Below are positions 54,360-64,000 of a stretch of DNA of 64,000 bases, one piece after another. Numbering within the stretch: the first letter of the stretch is position 1; each line of letters starts with the position of its first letter. The position numbers and the translations under genes are program-made. Origin of the DNA: Dichetophora obliterata (taxonomy: Eukaryota > Arthropoda > Insecta > Diptera > Sciomyzidae); contig OY986438.1 in assembly GCA_963920525.1 (NCBI GenBank), positions 184,014,888 through 184,078,887 of the forward strand, given 5' to 3'. The notes below the pieces were generated by a model. It ran no database searches. It had not been told where the DNA came from and saw nothing but the letters and a program-made list of their open reading frames with translations.

Positions 54360-55520
54360 CTATGGACAGCCGCTAGATTTGCGCTTCATGTTAACAAAGT
54401 CAAAGAATTTTCTCGGCTCTTGGACAATTTTTTCTCCGATGATGTTCGGGTACAACTTGTACGCTTCTTCTGACTTGATAGAGAACTCTCTTGATAGCTC
54501 GTCATATCTAAGCTTCAGTTCATCGCTTATATTATCAGTGTTTTTGAGAAGTTTGTAGATTTTATTTCTTTGATTCCTCAAAAATCTGAGATTATTGTCT
54601 AGCCATGGTTCTGTGAGCTTATTCTTTTTCTTTATTATTGGCACATAACTTTTGATAGCGGTAAAAATGTGCTGATAAAATAAAGAGACAGCACTATCTA
54701 AATCTAAATTGAGTAGAATATGATTCCAATTTAGAGAACTAAGATAACATTTTATTCTTTCATAATCGGCGTTGAGGTAATCGTACGCAATGGTGTTATT
54801 ATAAAACTGGGTAAAGTTGATGTCATTAGCAGAGAAAACAACTTTTAAGGCTGTATGATGAACAGTGTTGGTTAATAAATTTTCTGCTCCCTTGCATGGA
54901 CTAACCTTCACTTCTTCATACGAGTTAGTAAAAATTAGGTCCAACCATCTGCTATTCTGATTTTGTACAGAAGAGACTTGCTGCAAGTCACTGCCATAAA
55001 AGGTGCTAAGTAAGTTGAAGTTTATGGCATTAGAAAGATTTACAGGAAGAAGAAAGTTGTCGTTTTCGTCGGTGACAAAAGATATATTTGGGCGATTGAA
55101 GTCACCAAGAATAACAACTTTATCTTCCTCTTTTAGGGAGGAGGTAAAGGTGGTCAGTGTTTCACATAGCTCGTTGTATGTTGTTTCACTTGAGCCGGGA
55201 GGAATGTAAACGACACCTATGTACACATTGAGACTTTTACCTGAACAAACTCTAATAATTCGGTGATCGAACAGTTTATGGTTAGGTGTGTCTATTAGCT
55301 CACTTGAAAGGGAATTGTGAGATGCTACAAGGACACCACCTCCTCGAGAAAGACCTGTTGAGGAGTAGTCCCGATCCTTTCTGTAGACATTCCAATTGCT
55401 ATCAAGAATTTCCTCATTATTGAAGGTTTCATTTAGCCATGTCTCAGTGAATACTAGGACATTGAAGTGGCATGATTTAGCGTCAACATAAAGTTTGAGT
55501 TAGGAACGATAATATTGCTG
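54360..55520 (-). pseudogene. AP endonuclease domain of the minus-strand element
   Basis: From about 55520 the frame reads HFNVLVFTETWLNETFNNEE, DYSSTGLSRGGGVLVASHNS, VYIGVVYIPPGSSETTYNEL, VVILGDFNRPNISF and SRWLDLIFTNSYEEV, the order of apurinic endonuclease motifs in non-LTR ORF2 proteins (E in TETW, GDFN, D in LDLIF). The last motif is VHHTALKVVF where SDHxP is usual. It continues as a linker with WLDNNLRFLRNQRNKIYKLL and ends at KRKSSGCP, where a stop and frameshift part it from the RT. Confidence 0.85.
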
Positions 55521-55612
55521 TTGCTCTTTACGAGATTTTTGAAGAAGAGAAACATGTTTAGCCCTGACATGAGCGCCATAGGTTTCCAGATCCACCTTGA
55601 CTTGATCAACCG

Positions 55613-56218
55613 TTACACCCAGGTGCTCGTGAAAGCGGACAAAAAAATGCGCAAGTCTTCAACACCGGTAGGAAGACCTTGTTGCTGAATTAATACTCTA
55701 AGATTAGTTTTGGTCTTGCCTTCAATGCATGTTGAATCAGGGGCTTTATACATATAAGCGAGATACAGGCGAACATTGTTATAAACGTTGTTCTCCCTGA
55801 GGCGAGAAAGGGCATATCTGCTCTCGGTGCCTTCGCAAGAGTTTAGTGTCAATTTCTCTTTTGGAGGAAGTAGGGGGTCTAAAAATGACGTAGGACTACC
55901 AGGTTGATTGCAAAGCTCATTTGAAACAGAAGATGGTTTTGGTAAACCACTTCCGGTTGGTGGTGAAGGATTAAGAGTATGAGAATGGATAAAGTTTGGA
56001 TACTTCTCACAATTGGTTTCATTATTGTTAAGATTAAATGAAACCCGTTTACGTGTTTGATGAGTTGGTGGTTTAGATGCTAGATTGCTTCCAGTAATCA
56101 TCTTATTATAAGATGAAGCCGTATTCTGGTTAATTATGGGAGAAAATATGGGGAAAATGAAAATATATTCGTATAGATAGACTAACACAATATCAAGTGG
56201 GAAAAAGCTGGCTGGCAA
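55613..56218 (-). CDS. ORF1-like protein of the minus-strand element
   Basis: A 201-codon frame 5' of the endonuclease on the same strand. The middle is Ser/Pro-rich (HTLNPSPPTGSGLPKPSS), followed by a more conserved-looking end RENNVYNNVRLYLAYMYKAP and GLPTGVEDLRIFLSAF. No CCHC knuckle is visible. By position it is the ORF1 or the N-terminal extension of ORF2. The first about 40 residues look like translated non-coding sequence, so the true start may be the Met near residue 40. Confidence 0.5.
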   Translation of the reverse strand: MPASFFPLDIVLVYLYEYIFIFPIFSPIINQNTASSYNKMITGSNLASKPPTHQTRKRVSFNLNNNETNCEKYPNFIHSHTLNPSPPTGSGLPKPSSVSNELCNQPGSPTSFLDPLLPPKEKLTLNSCEGTESRYALSRLRENNVYNNVRLYLAYMYKAPDSTCIEGKTKTNLRVLIQQQGLPTGVEDLRIFLSAFTSTWV

Positions 56219-56326
56219 GGCTGCAAAACATAATTAATGCTGATAACTAAATTCTGGCAACTCCCCTCAAGACATTAACAAAGAAAATTAATTTACACTG
56301 TATGAAAGCAAGAATCTCCCTGAAAG

Positions 56327-56482
56327 TAAGGCTGGATTCACTGATCACCTTCACCATGTTTGGAAATTTTTTCATATGAAGTTTTCGCTCAGAGAGAAAA
56401 ATTTCTGCACGCTCTTAACTTGATTAAAATTATTTTAAATCACACAAAAACATGCTGAAGGTTATCAGTGAATTCAGCTTAA
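56327..56482. mobile_element. Short hairpin MITE
   Basis: AAGGCTGGATTCACTGATCA with CCTTCACCATG at the left is mirrored at the right (CATGCTGAAGGTTATCAGTG with AATTCAGCTTAA). The 156-bp unit is an almost perfect foldback. Flanks allow a TAA or TA duplication; not resolved. Confidence 0.7.
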
Positions 56483-57756
56483 CTACACACCATGGCTGTC
56501 GTGTTATATTGAGAGAAGCTCTCTCGACAAACAGAGAAAAGCGTTGTTTGCTGTTATATTGCGCTGCTGGTAACGAAAAGAATACATTTTTCGAAAACAT
56601 TGGTAAGCTATAACAATCAATATTATCATAGGAATCGAATAAAAAAAAGAATTATCAAAATCGGTTCAGCGGTTATCGAGCTTATTCTGGATCAAATTCG
56701 TGAGTCTCTTTTTATATAATAGTATAGATAAGAAGACAGACACTTCTCCCTAATTGTATGTTTTATTTGTATTTGTATTTGTATGTTTAATTGGCCTAAA
56801 GTAAACGCGAGTTTTAATTTTTGAGTTTTTATTTTTATTTTTCGATATTTCGACTAAAATTGTTAGTTATCAGCGAGATCTACAGCAAAAAACATAAAAA
56901 CAATTTATCGCAAAACTTTAACATTATATTAACATAATAAAAATCAATAAAAAGCTATTAAAATTAAAAATTAAAAAGTGTAATTCCCAGTGAACCAAAA
57001 CTATCTTTTTTGAATTCATTTATTAACCATTCGTCGGACTAAAATGCCTCTCAAAATAGCACATTTTTTTCTCTTAAGAAATGAGTTAAAAAAAGAATTA
57101 TCAATTGAAGCATAATCGCGAATAACGTTGTAAATGACATTTTTTTTTTGTGTTTTTTGTGAATACCTGTTAGAATCACTATCTTATATTATATACAAAC
57201 AGAACAGAGTAAAGAGTTGAGCAGTTTGGGGTATTTTTATTGCATACCCAAAAAAAAATTAATAAAAATGAATAAAAGGGCTTGTAAAAATAAAAGTGAA
57301 CAATTACAATTTTTGTCGTTTACAACGATGGGAATGCTTTATTATCTTCTTTTTTTTCGAAAACGAGTTCAAAAAAGTATTGAAGCTATTTTTTGGCATT
57401 CCATTTTTAACTTATTCGCCGGACTGAATAGCCTCTCAAAAACGAACCTTTTTTGTTCGAAAACGAGTTAAAAAACGAACCATAGAAATGCACTTTTCGG
57501 CACTCAGAAATGAATATTTTTTATATAATATTTCGATATAATATATATAAAAGTAATGTTAACATTTTATTAAAATTTTGTTTGGACAAAGTATTAATAT
57601 ATTCAAGGCCATTGCCAGCAAAATAATTCTACAAAACCTACTTAAATTAAATTTAAATTTTATAATCAATGAAGTTTTTTTTTTGTAACCTTAGTTTTTG
57701 CTAATATTATAAAAAATTTAAGTTTTTTTCTTTTTTTTCCCAAATGACCTCTATAT
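56483..57756. other. No gene; diverged direct repeat
   Basis: GAATTCATTTATTAACCATT with CGTCGGACTAAAATGCCTCT and GAAATGAGTT at about 57010-57085 recurs diverged at about 57395-57480 (TTATTCGCCGGACTGAATAG with CCTCTCAAAA). Otherwise AT-rich and non-coding. Confidence 0.5.
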
Positions 57757-57978
57757 TTATTATGTTGACTTTATATGATTTAAATACAAAACTTTGTTGT
57801 TGTTGTTGTTTCTTTAGAAAAATTCGTTAGAACAATTAATTGTTCTAACTTTGACCTTAAGCTCGATAAACGATTTTAAACTGTCAAACAACTAGAATTT
57901 GTATTTAAAATCAAGTATGATTTAAACTATCAAACATTTAGAATTTGTATTTAAATCATATAAAGTCAACATTATAAA
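57757..57978. mobile_element. MITE family 1, full copy
   Basis: TATTATGTTGACTTTATATG at the left is inverted at the right (CATATAAAGTCAACATTATA). The inner palindrome AGAACAATTAATTGTTCT and TTTGTATTTAAAATCAAG are shared with 24255-24650, and the termini with 10840-10917. Confidence 0.8.
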
Positions 57979-59554
57979 AAATTGTAAAAAGTTGCTTGAA
58001 AGAAATGAAAACATTTCTTCGTCCATTTTTGTTTTTGCTGTCTCTTTGAGAATCTGAGATATTTCAGGTCCATTTGCTATATATTCCTTTAAAAATACAT
58101 TTTTGGTGACCTGTTTCCCCATTCACCGTACCATCAACTAAAAATTGTACCATTAACTTAAATGGCGTATGGAACACATGAATTTTTATAAATATTGGTA
58201 TGTTAAAATTTTAACTATAAAACATTACGTTATGAATTAAACTCTAAATAAAGGTACTATTACAGTATGTAAAAAATTAAAAATCAATATTTTTTCGTTA
58301 GAATATGGTTTTTTAACGTTTTAAGAACATGTATACAAAATTTTAGAAACAAATATCAAATAGAAAAAAGTTATAACATATATTATATTCGCATGTCGCA
58401 TGATATTCAAGAACCTTTCAATCTTTATCGCGTTTTTCTCGAAACAAGGTTTTTCGAATCGGCTTCTAAGATATCTGGAGTTCCACTTGATCGATTTTGA
58501 TGAATCTTAAAGGACAGTACACACCTAGATTTTATACGATGACATTTTTAAAATGCAAATTTTTTAAAGAAAGGAACAAGACATCTTATTGATATTTTGC
58601 ATATTTATTTTTATGTAAAAATAGTATACAAAAAAAATTTTTTGGATTTTTCCAGCTGCAAAATGGCGGCGTTTTTTCGAAATTAGCCAATTTTTTGGAT
58701 CAAAAAATCCCTTGAAAACCAAAAAAAAACTTTACCGATTTTTCTATCTGCCGTTCAATCTATGTGTACAATAACATATTAAAATTTCAGAACGATCAGT
58801 GTCGTAGTTTTGTTTTATCACGCCCACCAACTCAAAAAGGTGTTTTCTAAAAATAGCGCTTCAAAGTTTTTAACACCGATTATACGGCCTTGACGCTCTG
58901 CGTTTAAGACCTTATCCATCCACTGTCCCCTTAATTCATTGTGATCTTTTAAGATCTTGTTAAACACTATACCTATAAAAAGCCAAAAAACTTATTTATT
59001 TTTTTTGTATGGCTGAAAGTTTCGGCAAAAAAAGGGTGGTTTTTGAAAATTTTTTTCAACGCATGCCATTTTTTATTTTTTTTATTTGCGTAGGTTGAGC
59101 GCTCAACTACAACCCTTAACTCAAAATGCACTTTGATTTTTTATTTTCAGAAGCTTTGTAAATGCTGGAGATGAGAGGCCAATTGCAACAATTAGGTAAA
59201 AAAAAATTAATATAAAAGGTGTTTTCTTATAGCTACACAATAAAATAGTACCTTAAATTAAAAATTATACTTAGATTACGGTTAGTCTTAATTTTAAAAA
59301 AATCAGATTACTTATTGATTCAATTCTAGCCTTCATTAGCTACAGGATGCAGTAGTAATGTAGATTAATAGCTACAAGTTAAAAAAATATATATGAGAAT
59401 ACATATTTATAAGGGCGGGTTAATTTTTTTTATGAAGCGTATAGCAAAAACGTAATCTATAGGTGATTCTGAGAAATTTTGCTAAAGAGACCATAGCTCT
59501 ATGTCAGATTTGGAGCCCCCCAAAATTTCAAAATAGATATTTTTCCATATATAC
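57979..59554. other. Non-coding repeat-like sequence, no gene
   Basis: Contains the string TTTTTCTCGAAACAAGGTTT followed by GGAGTTCCACTTGATCGATT, which resembles non-coding sequence found in other insect repeats. No frame, inverted repeat or RNA gene could be supported. Confidence 0.45.
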
Positions 59555-59667
59555 ATAGAATAATTTAATTAAATTCTTTTTATTTTATTATATTATAAAT
59601 TTCTTTTTATTATAAATTAATTAAATTTTTTTTATTTTCAGTAGAGATATTAGAAATTTTTTGTCGA
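59555..59667. repeat. Left part of a dispersed repeat (copy 1)
   Basis: TACATAGAATAATTT, then AATTAAATTC, then TAGAGATATTAGAAATTTTT ending TTGTCGA. It is continuous with 62441 in the second copy at 63661-64000, showing that the retrotransposon split this copy. Confidence 0.75.
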
Positions 59668-59689
59668 TGTTATTAATGCATACGTTCCT

Positions 59690-60543
59690 CCCAAGAGCAG
59701 TGTAGAGGTCTATGCAAGCCTTGCGGATTGCATAGAATTTATATTAAATTTACTTGACGTTAATGACGACATTTTATTGTTGGGCGATTTTAATTTGCCT
59801 GACTTAAAATGGCATTCTTCTGACGATGAAACACATTTTTGTGCATCTAATTCGAAGACACGCCAAGAACATATATTTGTAGACAATATATGTTCTGACT
59901 TACAACAAGTTAGTTGTACAATATTTATAATAGTCTGGAAAGGCTGCTTGACCTAGTCTTAACTACAGACAGTAACAATGTCATTGTTCAGATGGCACTT
60001 CATGCTTTGACTACTATTGATAATTACCATCCACCTTTGAGTATTTGGTATAAATCCGATAGGGAGAATATGGTTAATTCAAGCTCTGTTGACACAGTTT
60101 ATGAATTCAATTTAAAAAAAGCTGACTTTTTTGGGTTGAATCATTTACTTTATAGTAAATTAAATATAATTACAGAATACATGAATAATAATAATCTTAA
60201 CAGTTCAATAAATTATTTCTATACGGAGCTCTTTGCCATGTTTTCTCAGTCTGTACCATATAGTCTCAAAATTGCGAAAAATTTTGCGTACCCTTGGTAC
60301 ACAAAGGATTTAACGACTCTTCGCAACAATAGGAATAGGGCATGGAAGAAATATGTTTGTAGTTTTGACTCAAATGACCTAGAAACATACAAACGTTTGT
60401 TTCTGGAATTTGAGAATTGCTCAGCTGCATTATATAATGAGTATTTGGATAATATGAAGCTGAGTATTTTGTCTGATCCAAGAAAATTTTGGGGATTTAT
60501 TAATGTTAAGACTGATGGATTTCCTTCTTCTTTCAAATTTTAG
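59690..60543 (+). pseudogene. Endonuclease C-terminus and linker (plus-strand element)
   Basis: 59690-59920 gives PPKSSVEVYASLADCIEFIL and ILLLGDFNLPDLKWHSS (GDFN endonuclease motif). After a frameshift, 59914-60543 gives LLDLVLTTDSNNVIVQ and the linker NFAYPWYTKDLTTLRNNRNR with KLSILSDPRKFWGFINVKT, the region between endonuclease and RT. The 5' part of the endonuclease is lost by truncation. Confidence 0.8.
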
Positions 60544-60545
60544 GA

Positions 60546-61437
60546 TGGATTTACTGACAATTCCACCATTATTTGTGGCTTATTTGCCAATCTTTTTAAA
60601 GAATCATTCTGTTCAGATTCTTTTAATCCTGATTAAGCGTATTTTGATTATATGGCCAACGCATCCAGAGTTTCTTTGGGGCATATATCTTTTACCTCAG
60701 AGGATATTTTTAAGTATATTGAATCAATCGATGAGGATTTTAGCGCTGGACCAGATGGAATTCCTGCCGCAGTGTTAAAACAATGCGGCTCCGTTTTGTG
60801 TCAGCCTCTCTCGTTACTTTTTAATAAATCAATTAATGAAAGTAATTTTCCTCTTTTTTGGAAAAAATCTTATATCAGTCCTATTTACAAAAAAGGTTGC
60901 AGGAACGACGTCACTAATTATAGGCCTATCGCTAAATTGTCTTCGATTCCTAAACTTTTTGAGCGAATAGTGTACGATCGAGTGAAAATTCACTGTGGGC
61001 AAGTCATGACAACTCGTCAGCATGGTTTTGTTACTGCCAGATCCACTGTGTCTAATCTCCTTGATTTCACTACATTCTGCTTAAAATCTATTGATTCTGG
61101 AAGCCAGGTCGATTGTATTTATACTGATTTTAGCAAAGCTTTTGATAAACTACCACATAATCTAATTTTATTTAAACATAAATTAATGGGATTTCCACAA
61201 TATTTTGTAAACTGGATCAAATCGTATTTGATGGAGCGATCTTATCAAATACGGTTCCGAGGCGTGTTGTCTTCTGAATTTGTTGCAGAATCGGGTGTTC
61301 CTCAAGGAAGCCACCTGGGTCCACTTCTGTTTATTTTGGCAATTAATGATGTTACCCACGTCATCAAACACTCTCATTTGCTTATTTATGCAGATGATAT
61401 GAAAATATACAGAACAATTGATTCTAAGGACAACTGA
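60546..61437 (+). pseudogene. Reverse transcriptase domain (plus-strand element)
   Basis: Frameshifted from the previous piece. From 60652 it reads SEDIFKYIESIDEDFSAGPD and GIPAAVL, ISPIYKKGCRNDVTNYRPIA, RQHGFVTARSTVSNLLDF, CIYTDFSKAFDKLPHNL (motif A), SGVPQGSHLGPLLF (residues 214-227), LLIYADDMKIY (YADD at 246-249). It is closed by a TGA after SKDN; the same protein continues after the stop. Confidence 0.88.
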
Positions 61438-62195
61438 GACCTGCTCCAGTCAGACTTGAACTCCTTTGAGGTTTGGTGTTCTAAAAATAACATGTTTTTA
61501 AATCCAGATAAATGCCAAACTATGACCTTTTCGCGTAAAAGGACACCAATTTTATTTTTGATTACAAAATTAAAGATACTGCTTTAAGTCGTGGAACTAC
61601 CGTCAAAGACCTTGGTATATGCATGGATTCTAAATTGTCGTTTAACATGCATATTGACACAATTTGTAAAAAAGCGTCTTCTATGCTTGGTTTTATAAAA
61701 CGGTGGGCCAAAGAGTTTGATAGCTTAATAACAACTACAACTCTGTATTATTCAATCGTCCGTCCTCACTTGGAGTACGCAAGTCAAGTATGGTCCCCAC
61801 ATTACAATGTGCATGTTGATCGTATAGAAAGAATTCAAAAACGTTTTGTTCGGTTTGCTCTGAGAGGCTTGAGTGGAACTGACACATTTAACCTTCCTCC
61901 ATATGAGGATCGTTTGAAATTATTAAAAATGCAATCTTTAAGTGAGAGAAGAAAATCTGCTGATATCGTCTACTTACACCAACTCATAACTGGTGTATTC
62001 GACTCTCCAGAGCTTCTTTCTCTTATAAATTTTAACACTAACCGTAGAAGCAGTAGAAACTCTAACAACTTGATTTATTTACCATTTAGTAGAACAAATT
62101 ATATGTTAACTGCTCCATTAAATCGCATGAGTACCTTTGTTAACAACTGTAACGTGTTTGATGTTAACTTGTCGAAAGGTCAACTCAAAAGTTGA
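61438..62195 (+). pseudogene. RT thumb and C-terminal region (plus-strand element)
   Basis: After the TGA the frame continues DLLQSDLNSFEVWCSKNNMF, LNPDKCQTMTFSRKR, then a frameshift, then 61623-62195 with SKLSFNMHIDTICKKASSML, GFIKRWAKEFDSL, VRPHLEYASQVWSPHYNVHV, IERIQKRFVRFALRGL and RRKSADIVYLHQLITG. This is the usual thumb region of Jockey/CR1-like ORF2 proteins. It ends at KGQLKS and TGA. Confidence 0.88.
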
Positions 62196-62440
62196 TTGAA
62201 AACTATTGAAGGATAAGATCTATGTAAACGCATGGTTAGTTGTTATGTCTTGTGTTGTCCCTGAGCCCAACCCATATTATGCTGGGTAAATTTTTCTCCC
62301 TTTTGGTTTTTTATTGGACCACTTTTATCGATATCTTTGAGTTATTTCAATGATATTGGATTGGTTCTTAATATGATCTATTGCGGAGAAAGTGTGAAAA
62401 AGCTGTAGTAGCTGAACTCTATTGTTATTGCATGTTTGGA

Positions 62441-62680
62441 AAAATAGCCTAAAATGAACTTTTAACTAATAAATTCTGAATTTTCTTCGATTTTTTTCGA
62501 GATTTTTTTTTTTTTTTGCTGATTATAAAAGTTTAGATAATTTCCAACAACTTTTATTACAATCAGTTTTTTTGTTTTGAACTCCTTTTTGTAGGAAAAT
62601 CGATCTGAAAAAATCAACATTTTCAAGGTTTCAACAAAAAAAAAAAACACTATTTTTACATTTTTAATTCAAGTTATTTT
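62441..62680. repeat. Right part of the dispersed repeat (copy 1)
   Basis: AAAATAGCCTAAAATGAACT, TTTCGATTTTTTTCGAGATT, TGCTGATTATAAAAGTTTAG and CTCCTTTTTGTAGGAAAATC in the same order as 63832-64000 of copy 2, at high identity. Confidence 0.8.
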
Positions 62681-62726
62681 TAAATATTATTCTCGACCTA
62701 CAATTTAATGTTTTAACGTTGTTATA

Positions 62727-63660
62727 CCATATTTGCCCATATTCGAAGCGCCTATTTTATTTTTAAATAAATCAAAGAATTCACAATTTTTTGTCTGTTC
62801 GTTATGAATATCATTTAATTGGGTTCAAGTAGATTTGCTTACATTATTTCTTGAATATGATATCTCGTAAATGGTCGCCATTGGCCTCTACGACATATTG
62901 TGCCCGTTTTGCAGCATTTTCCATGGTTTTCTTCAACATTTCGATGGGAATGGCGGTTATTTCTTGACGGATGTTGGTTTTCAGCTCTTCTAGGGTCTTT
63001 GGCTTGTTGACGTAAACCTTTGATTTCAAATAACCCCACAAAAAGAAGTCTGGAGGCGTTAAATCTGGTGATCTTGGCGGCCAATCGAAATCACCATTTT
63101 TTGACATCAAACGGCCAGGGAACAATTGCTTCAAAAAATCGATTGTAGTGCGGCTTGTGTGTGGTGGCGCGCCGTCTTGTTGAAACCAGTAGTGCCTGAT
63201 ACGCTTTCGACGAACGAATGGCATGAAAAAATTGTTTATCATATCGCGATAACGCTCCTGATTGACAGTAACTCTGTGGCCATTATCATCTTCGAAAAAG
63301 AACGGCCCAATGAGCATTTTAGCACAAACGCCGCACCAAACAGTGACTTTTGCATCGTGAAGAGGTACCTCTTGAATCTCTTGTGGATTTTCAGTGGCAT
63401 AAATACGGCAATTTTGTTTGTTTACCGTTCCGTTCAACTAAAAATGAGCTTCATCACTCATTGAGTTGAGTTTTCACTATTGACTTGTTTTGTTGAATGT
63501 AAATTTCAACAATTTTAGAGCGTTCGCGTGGCGTGTACTGTTCCATTGTAAACATTTGCTTGGAATGACGCTTCAAACGCGGTATGTCATTAGTCGATTT
63601 GGCATCACTGCGGAAAGTTACAGTGTTGCCAGATGGGCGCTTCGAAGATTGACAACCCTG
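62727..63660. mobile_element. DD41D mariner, internally deleted
   Basis: The ends share TTCGAAGCGCC about 14 bp inside (left CCATATTTGCCCATATTCGA; right CAGGGTTGTCAATCTTCGAA as reverse complement). TA lies at 62725-62726 and 63661-63662. The 934-bp element lost the region between the N-terminus and the first catalytic Asp. Its left end has drifted. It sits just left of repeat copy 2. Confidence 0.75.
62844..63546 (-). pseudogene. DD41D mariner transposase, internally deleted
   Basis: Starts at ATG 63546 with MEQYTPRERSKIVEIYIQQN then is joined by deletion to SDEAHF (first catalytic Asp), where the following Trp codon is TAG. The frame 63437-62844 is then unbroken: GTVNKQNCRIYATENPQEI, VTVWCGVCAKMLIGPFFFED, HYWFQQDGAPPHTS (second Asp) and WPPRSPDLTPPDFFLWGYLK (third Asp). 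The second and third Asp are 41 residues apart, so DD41D (rosa group). Ends DHLRDIIFKK. The helix-turn-helix region is missing. Confidence 0.88.
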
Positions 63661-64000
63661 TATACATAGAATAATTTTATTAAATTCGTCATAAAATCAA
63701 ATAGAATTATTGTAGATTTCTCAATCTGGGCTTGTTTGAAAGGTATATTTATCACCTTTCAGAATTTGTATTGATACTAATATTTTTTTTTATTTTGAGT
63801 AGAGATATAAGAAATTTTTTGTCGAAAAATAGCCTAAAATGAACTTTTAACTAATAAATTCTGAATTTTCTTCGATTTTTTTCGAGATTTTTTTTTTTGC
63901 TGATTATAAAAGTTCAGATAATTGCCAAAAACTTTTATTACAATCAGTTTTTTTGTTTTGAACTCCTTTTTGTAGGAAAATCGATTTGAAAAAATCAACA
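63661..64000. repeat. Dispersed repeat copy 2, uninterrupted
   Basis: Matches 59555-59667 plus 62441-62680 without the retrotransposon and runs to the window edge. It acts as the empty-site reference for the insertion at 59668-62440. Confidence 0.8.

Larger units (their letters stand above)
52265..56225 (-). mobile_element. Non-LTR retrotransposon, near full length, minus strand
   Basis: On the minus strand, in order: an ORF1-like frame (56218-55613), AP endonuclease (about 55520-54870), linker, RT (54290-52674), and a 3' UTR ending in an ATAAATAAATAAAAAAATAA tail at about 52265-52300. The RT has SGVPQGSHLGPLLF and YADD. Only a few stops and frameshifts separate the frames. It shares the HLGPLLF signature with the plus-strand element at 59.7-62.4 kb. 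Jockey/CR1-like; target duplication not resolved. Confidence 0.85.
59668..62440 (+). mobile_element. 5'-truncated non-LTR retrotransposon, plus strand
   Basis: Starts inside the endonuclease domain and runs through RT to a short 3' UTR. The insertion point is defined by the uninterrupted repeat copy at 63661-64000 (TTTTTTGTCGA joined to AAAATAGCCTAAAATG). No clear target duplication beyond a base or two. The protein resembles the minus-strand element at 52.3-56.2 kb (SGVPQGSHLGPLLF, YADD, R-x-EYA), so both belong to one clade. Confidence 0.88.

Noticed and set aside
1..64000. tRNA, rRNA or snRNA genes
   Set aside because: No A-box/B-box pair or rRNA core string was noticed by eye. A tRNAscan or Rfam search would be needed to exclude them.

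Overview
The window is AT-rich eukaryotic DNA with short spliceosomal introns (50-65 bp, GT-AG), AATAAA signals, TA-rich microsatellites and a very high load of insect-type transposable elements (Tc1, DD41D mariner, piggyBac, hAT, THAP-type long-inverted-repeat elements, and several clades of non-LTR retrotransposon). This suggests a dipteran. The DD41D (rosa-like) mariners and the style of the non-LTR tails would fit a tephritid fruit fly, but that is an inference. No rRNA, tRNA, CRISPR or prokaryotic operon is seen. Almost everything recognisable is mobile DNA. The only likely host coding sequence is one exon on the minus strand at 48.3-48.7 kb, which ends at a consensus splice donor, so much of the repeat field to its left may lie in a large intron.

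Layout. 0.5-2.3 kb: mariner-like element with TA duplication. 2.9-8.8 kb: one plus-strand non-LTR retrotransposon (here family A) split by a THAP-type long-inverted-repeat element (3.0-6.1 kb, with a 60-bp tandem array) and by a hAT MITE (6.16-7.54 kb). 9.0-12.2 kb: three abutting inverted-repeat elements. 14.5 kb: MITE. 15.5-19.1 kb: Tc1 relic with IR/DR ends, carrying a non-LTR fragment and a DD41D mariner. 19.1-20.9 kb: mariner relic, an inserted foldback element, and a MITE with a 9-bp duplication. 22.46-27.49 kb: hAT element with an 8-bp duplication, carrying MITEs and an RNase H-bearing retrotransposon. 30.0-31.5 kb: Tc1-like element. 32.46-35.29 kb: a complete piggyBac-like element with intact TTAA sites and an unbroken three-exon transposase. 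36.3-41.0 kb: further pieces of family A, a minisatellite, a hammerhead ribozyme split by a hAT insertion, and Tc relics. 42-47.5 kb: second piggyBac relic, a second hammerhead ribozyme, a small spliced reading frame, and a MITE. 48.3-49.4 kb: host exon. 49.8-64 kb: MITEs, two non-LTR retrotransposons of one clade in opposite orientation, and an internally deleted DD41D mariner.

The most unusual signals are two type I hammerhead ribozyme folds (about 38.35 and 45.04 kb). They share the catalytic core and helix II loop but have compensating changes in helix II, and in one copy a hAT element has inserted exactly into helix I. Next are the intact piggyBac-like element, the THAP-type long-inverted-repeat element with its spliced C-terminal reading frame, and an internal sequence module shared by two otherwise unrelated MITEs.

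Nested insertions give a relative chronology. Removing each insertion with one copy of its target duplication restores the interrupted sequence at several places (family A reading frame at 6.15/7.55 kb, Tc1 element length at 15.5-19.1 kb, outer hammerhead helix at 38.4/39.5 kb), which supports the boundaries given.
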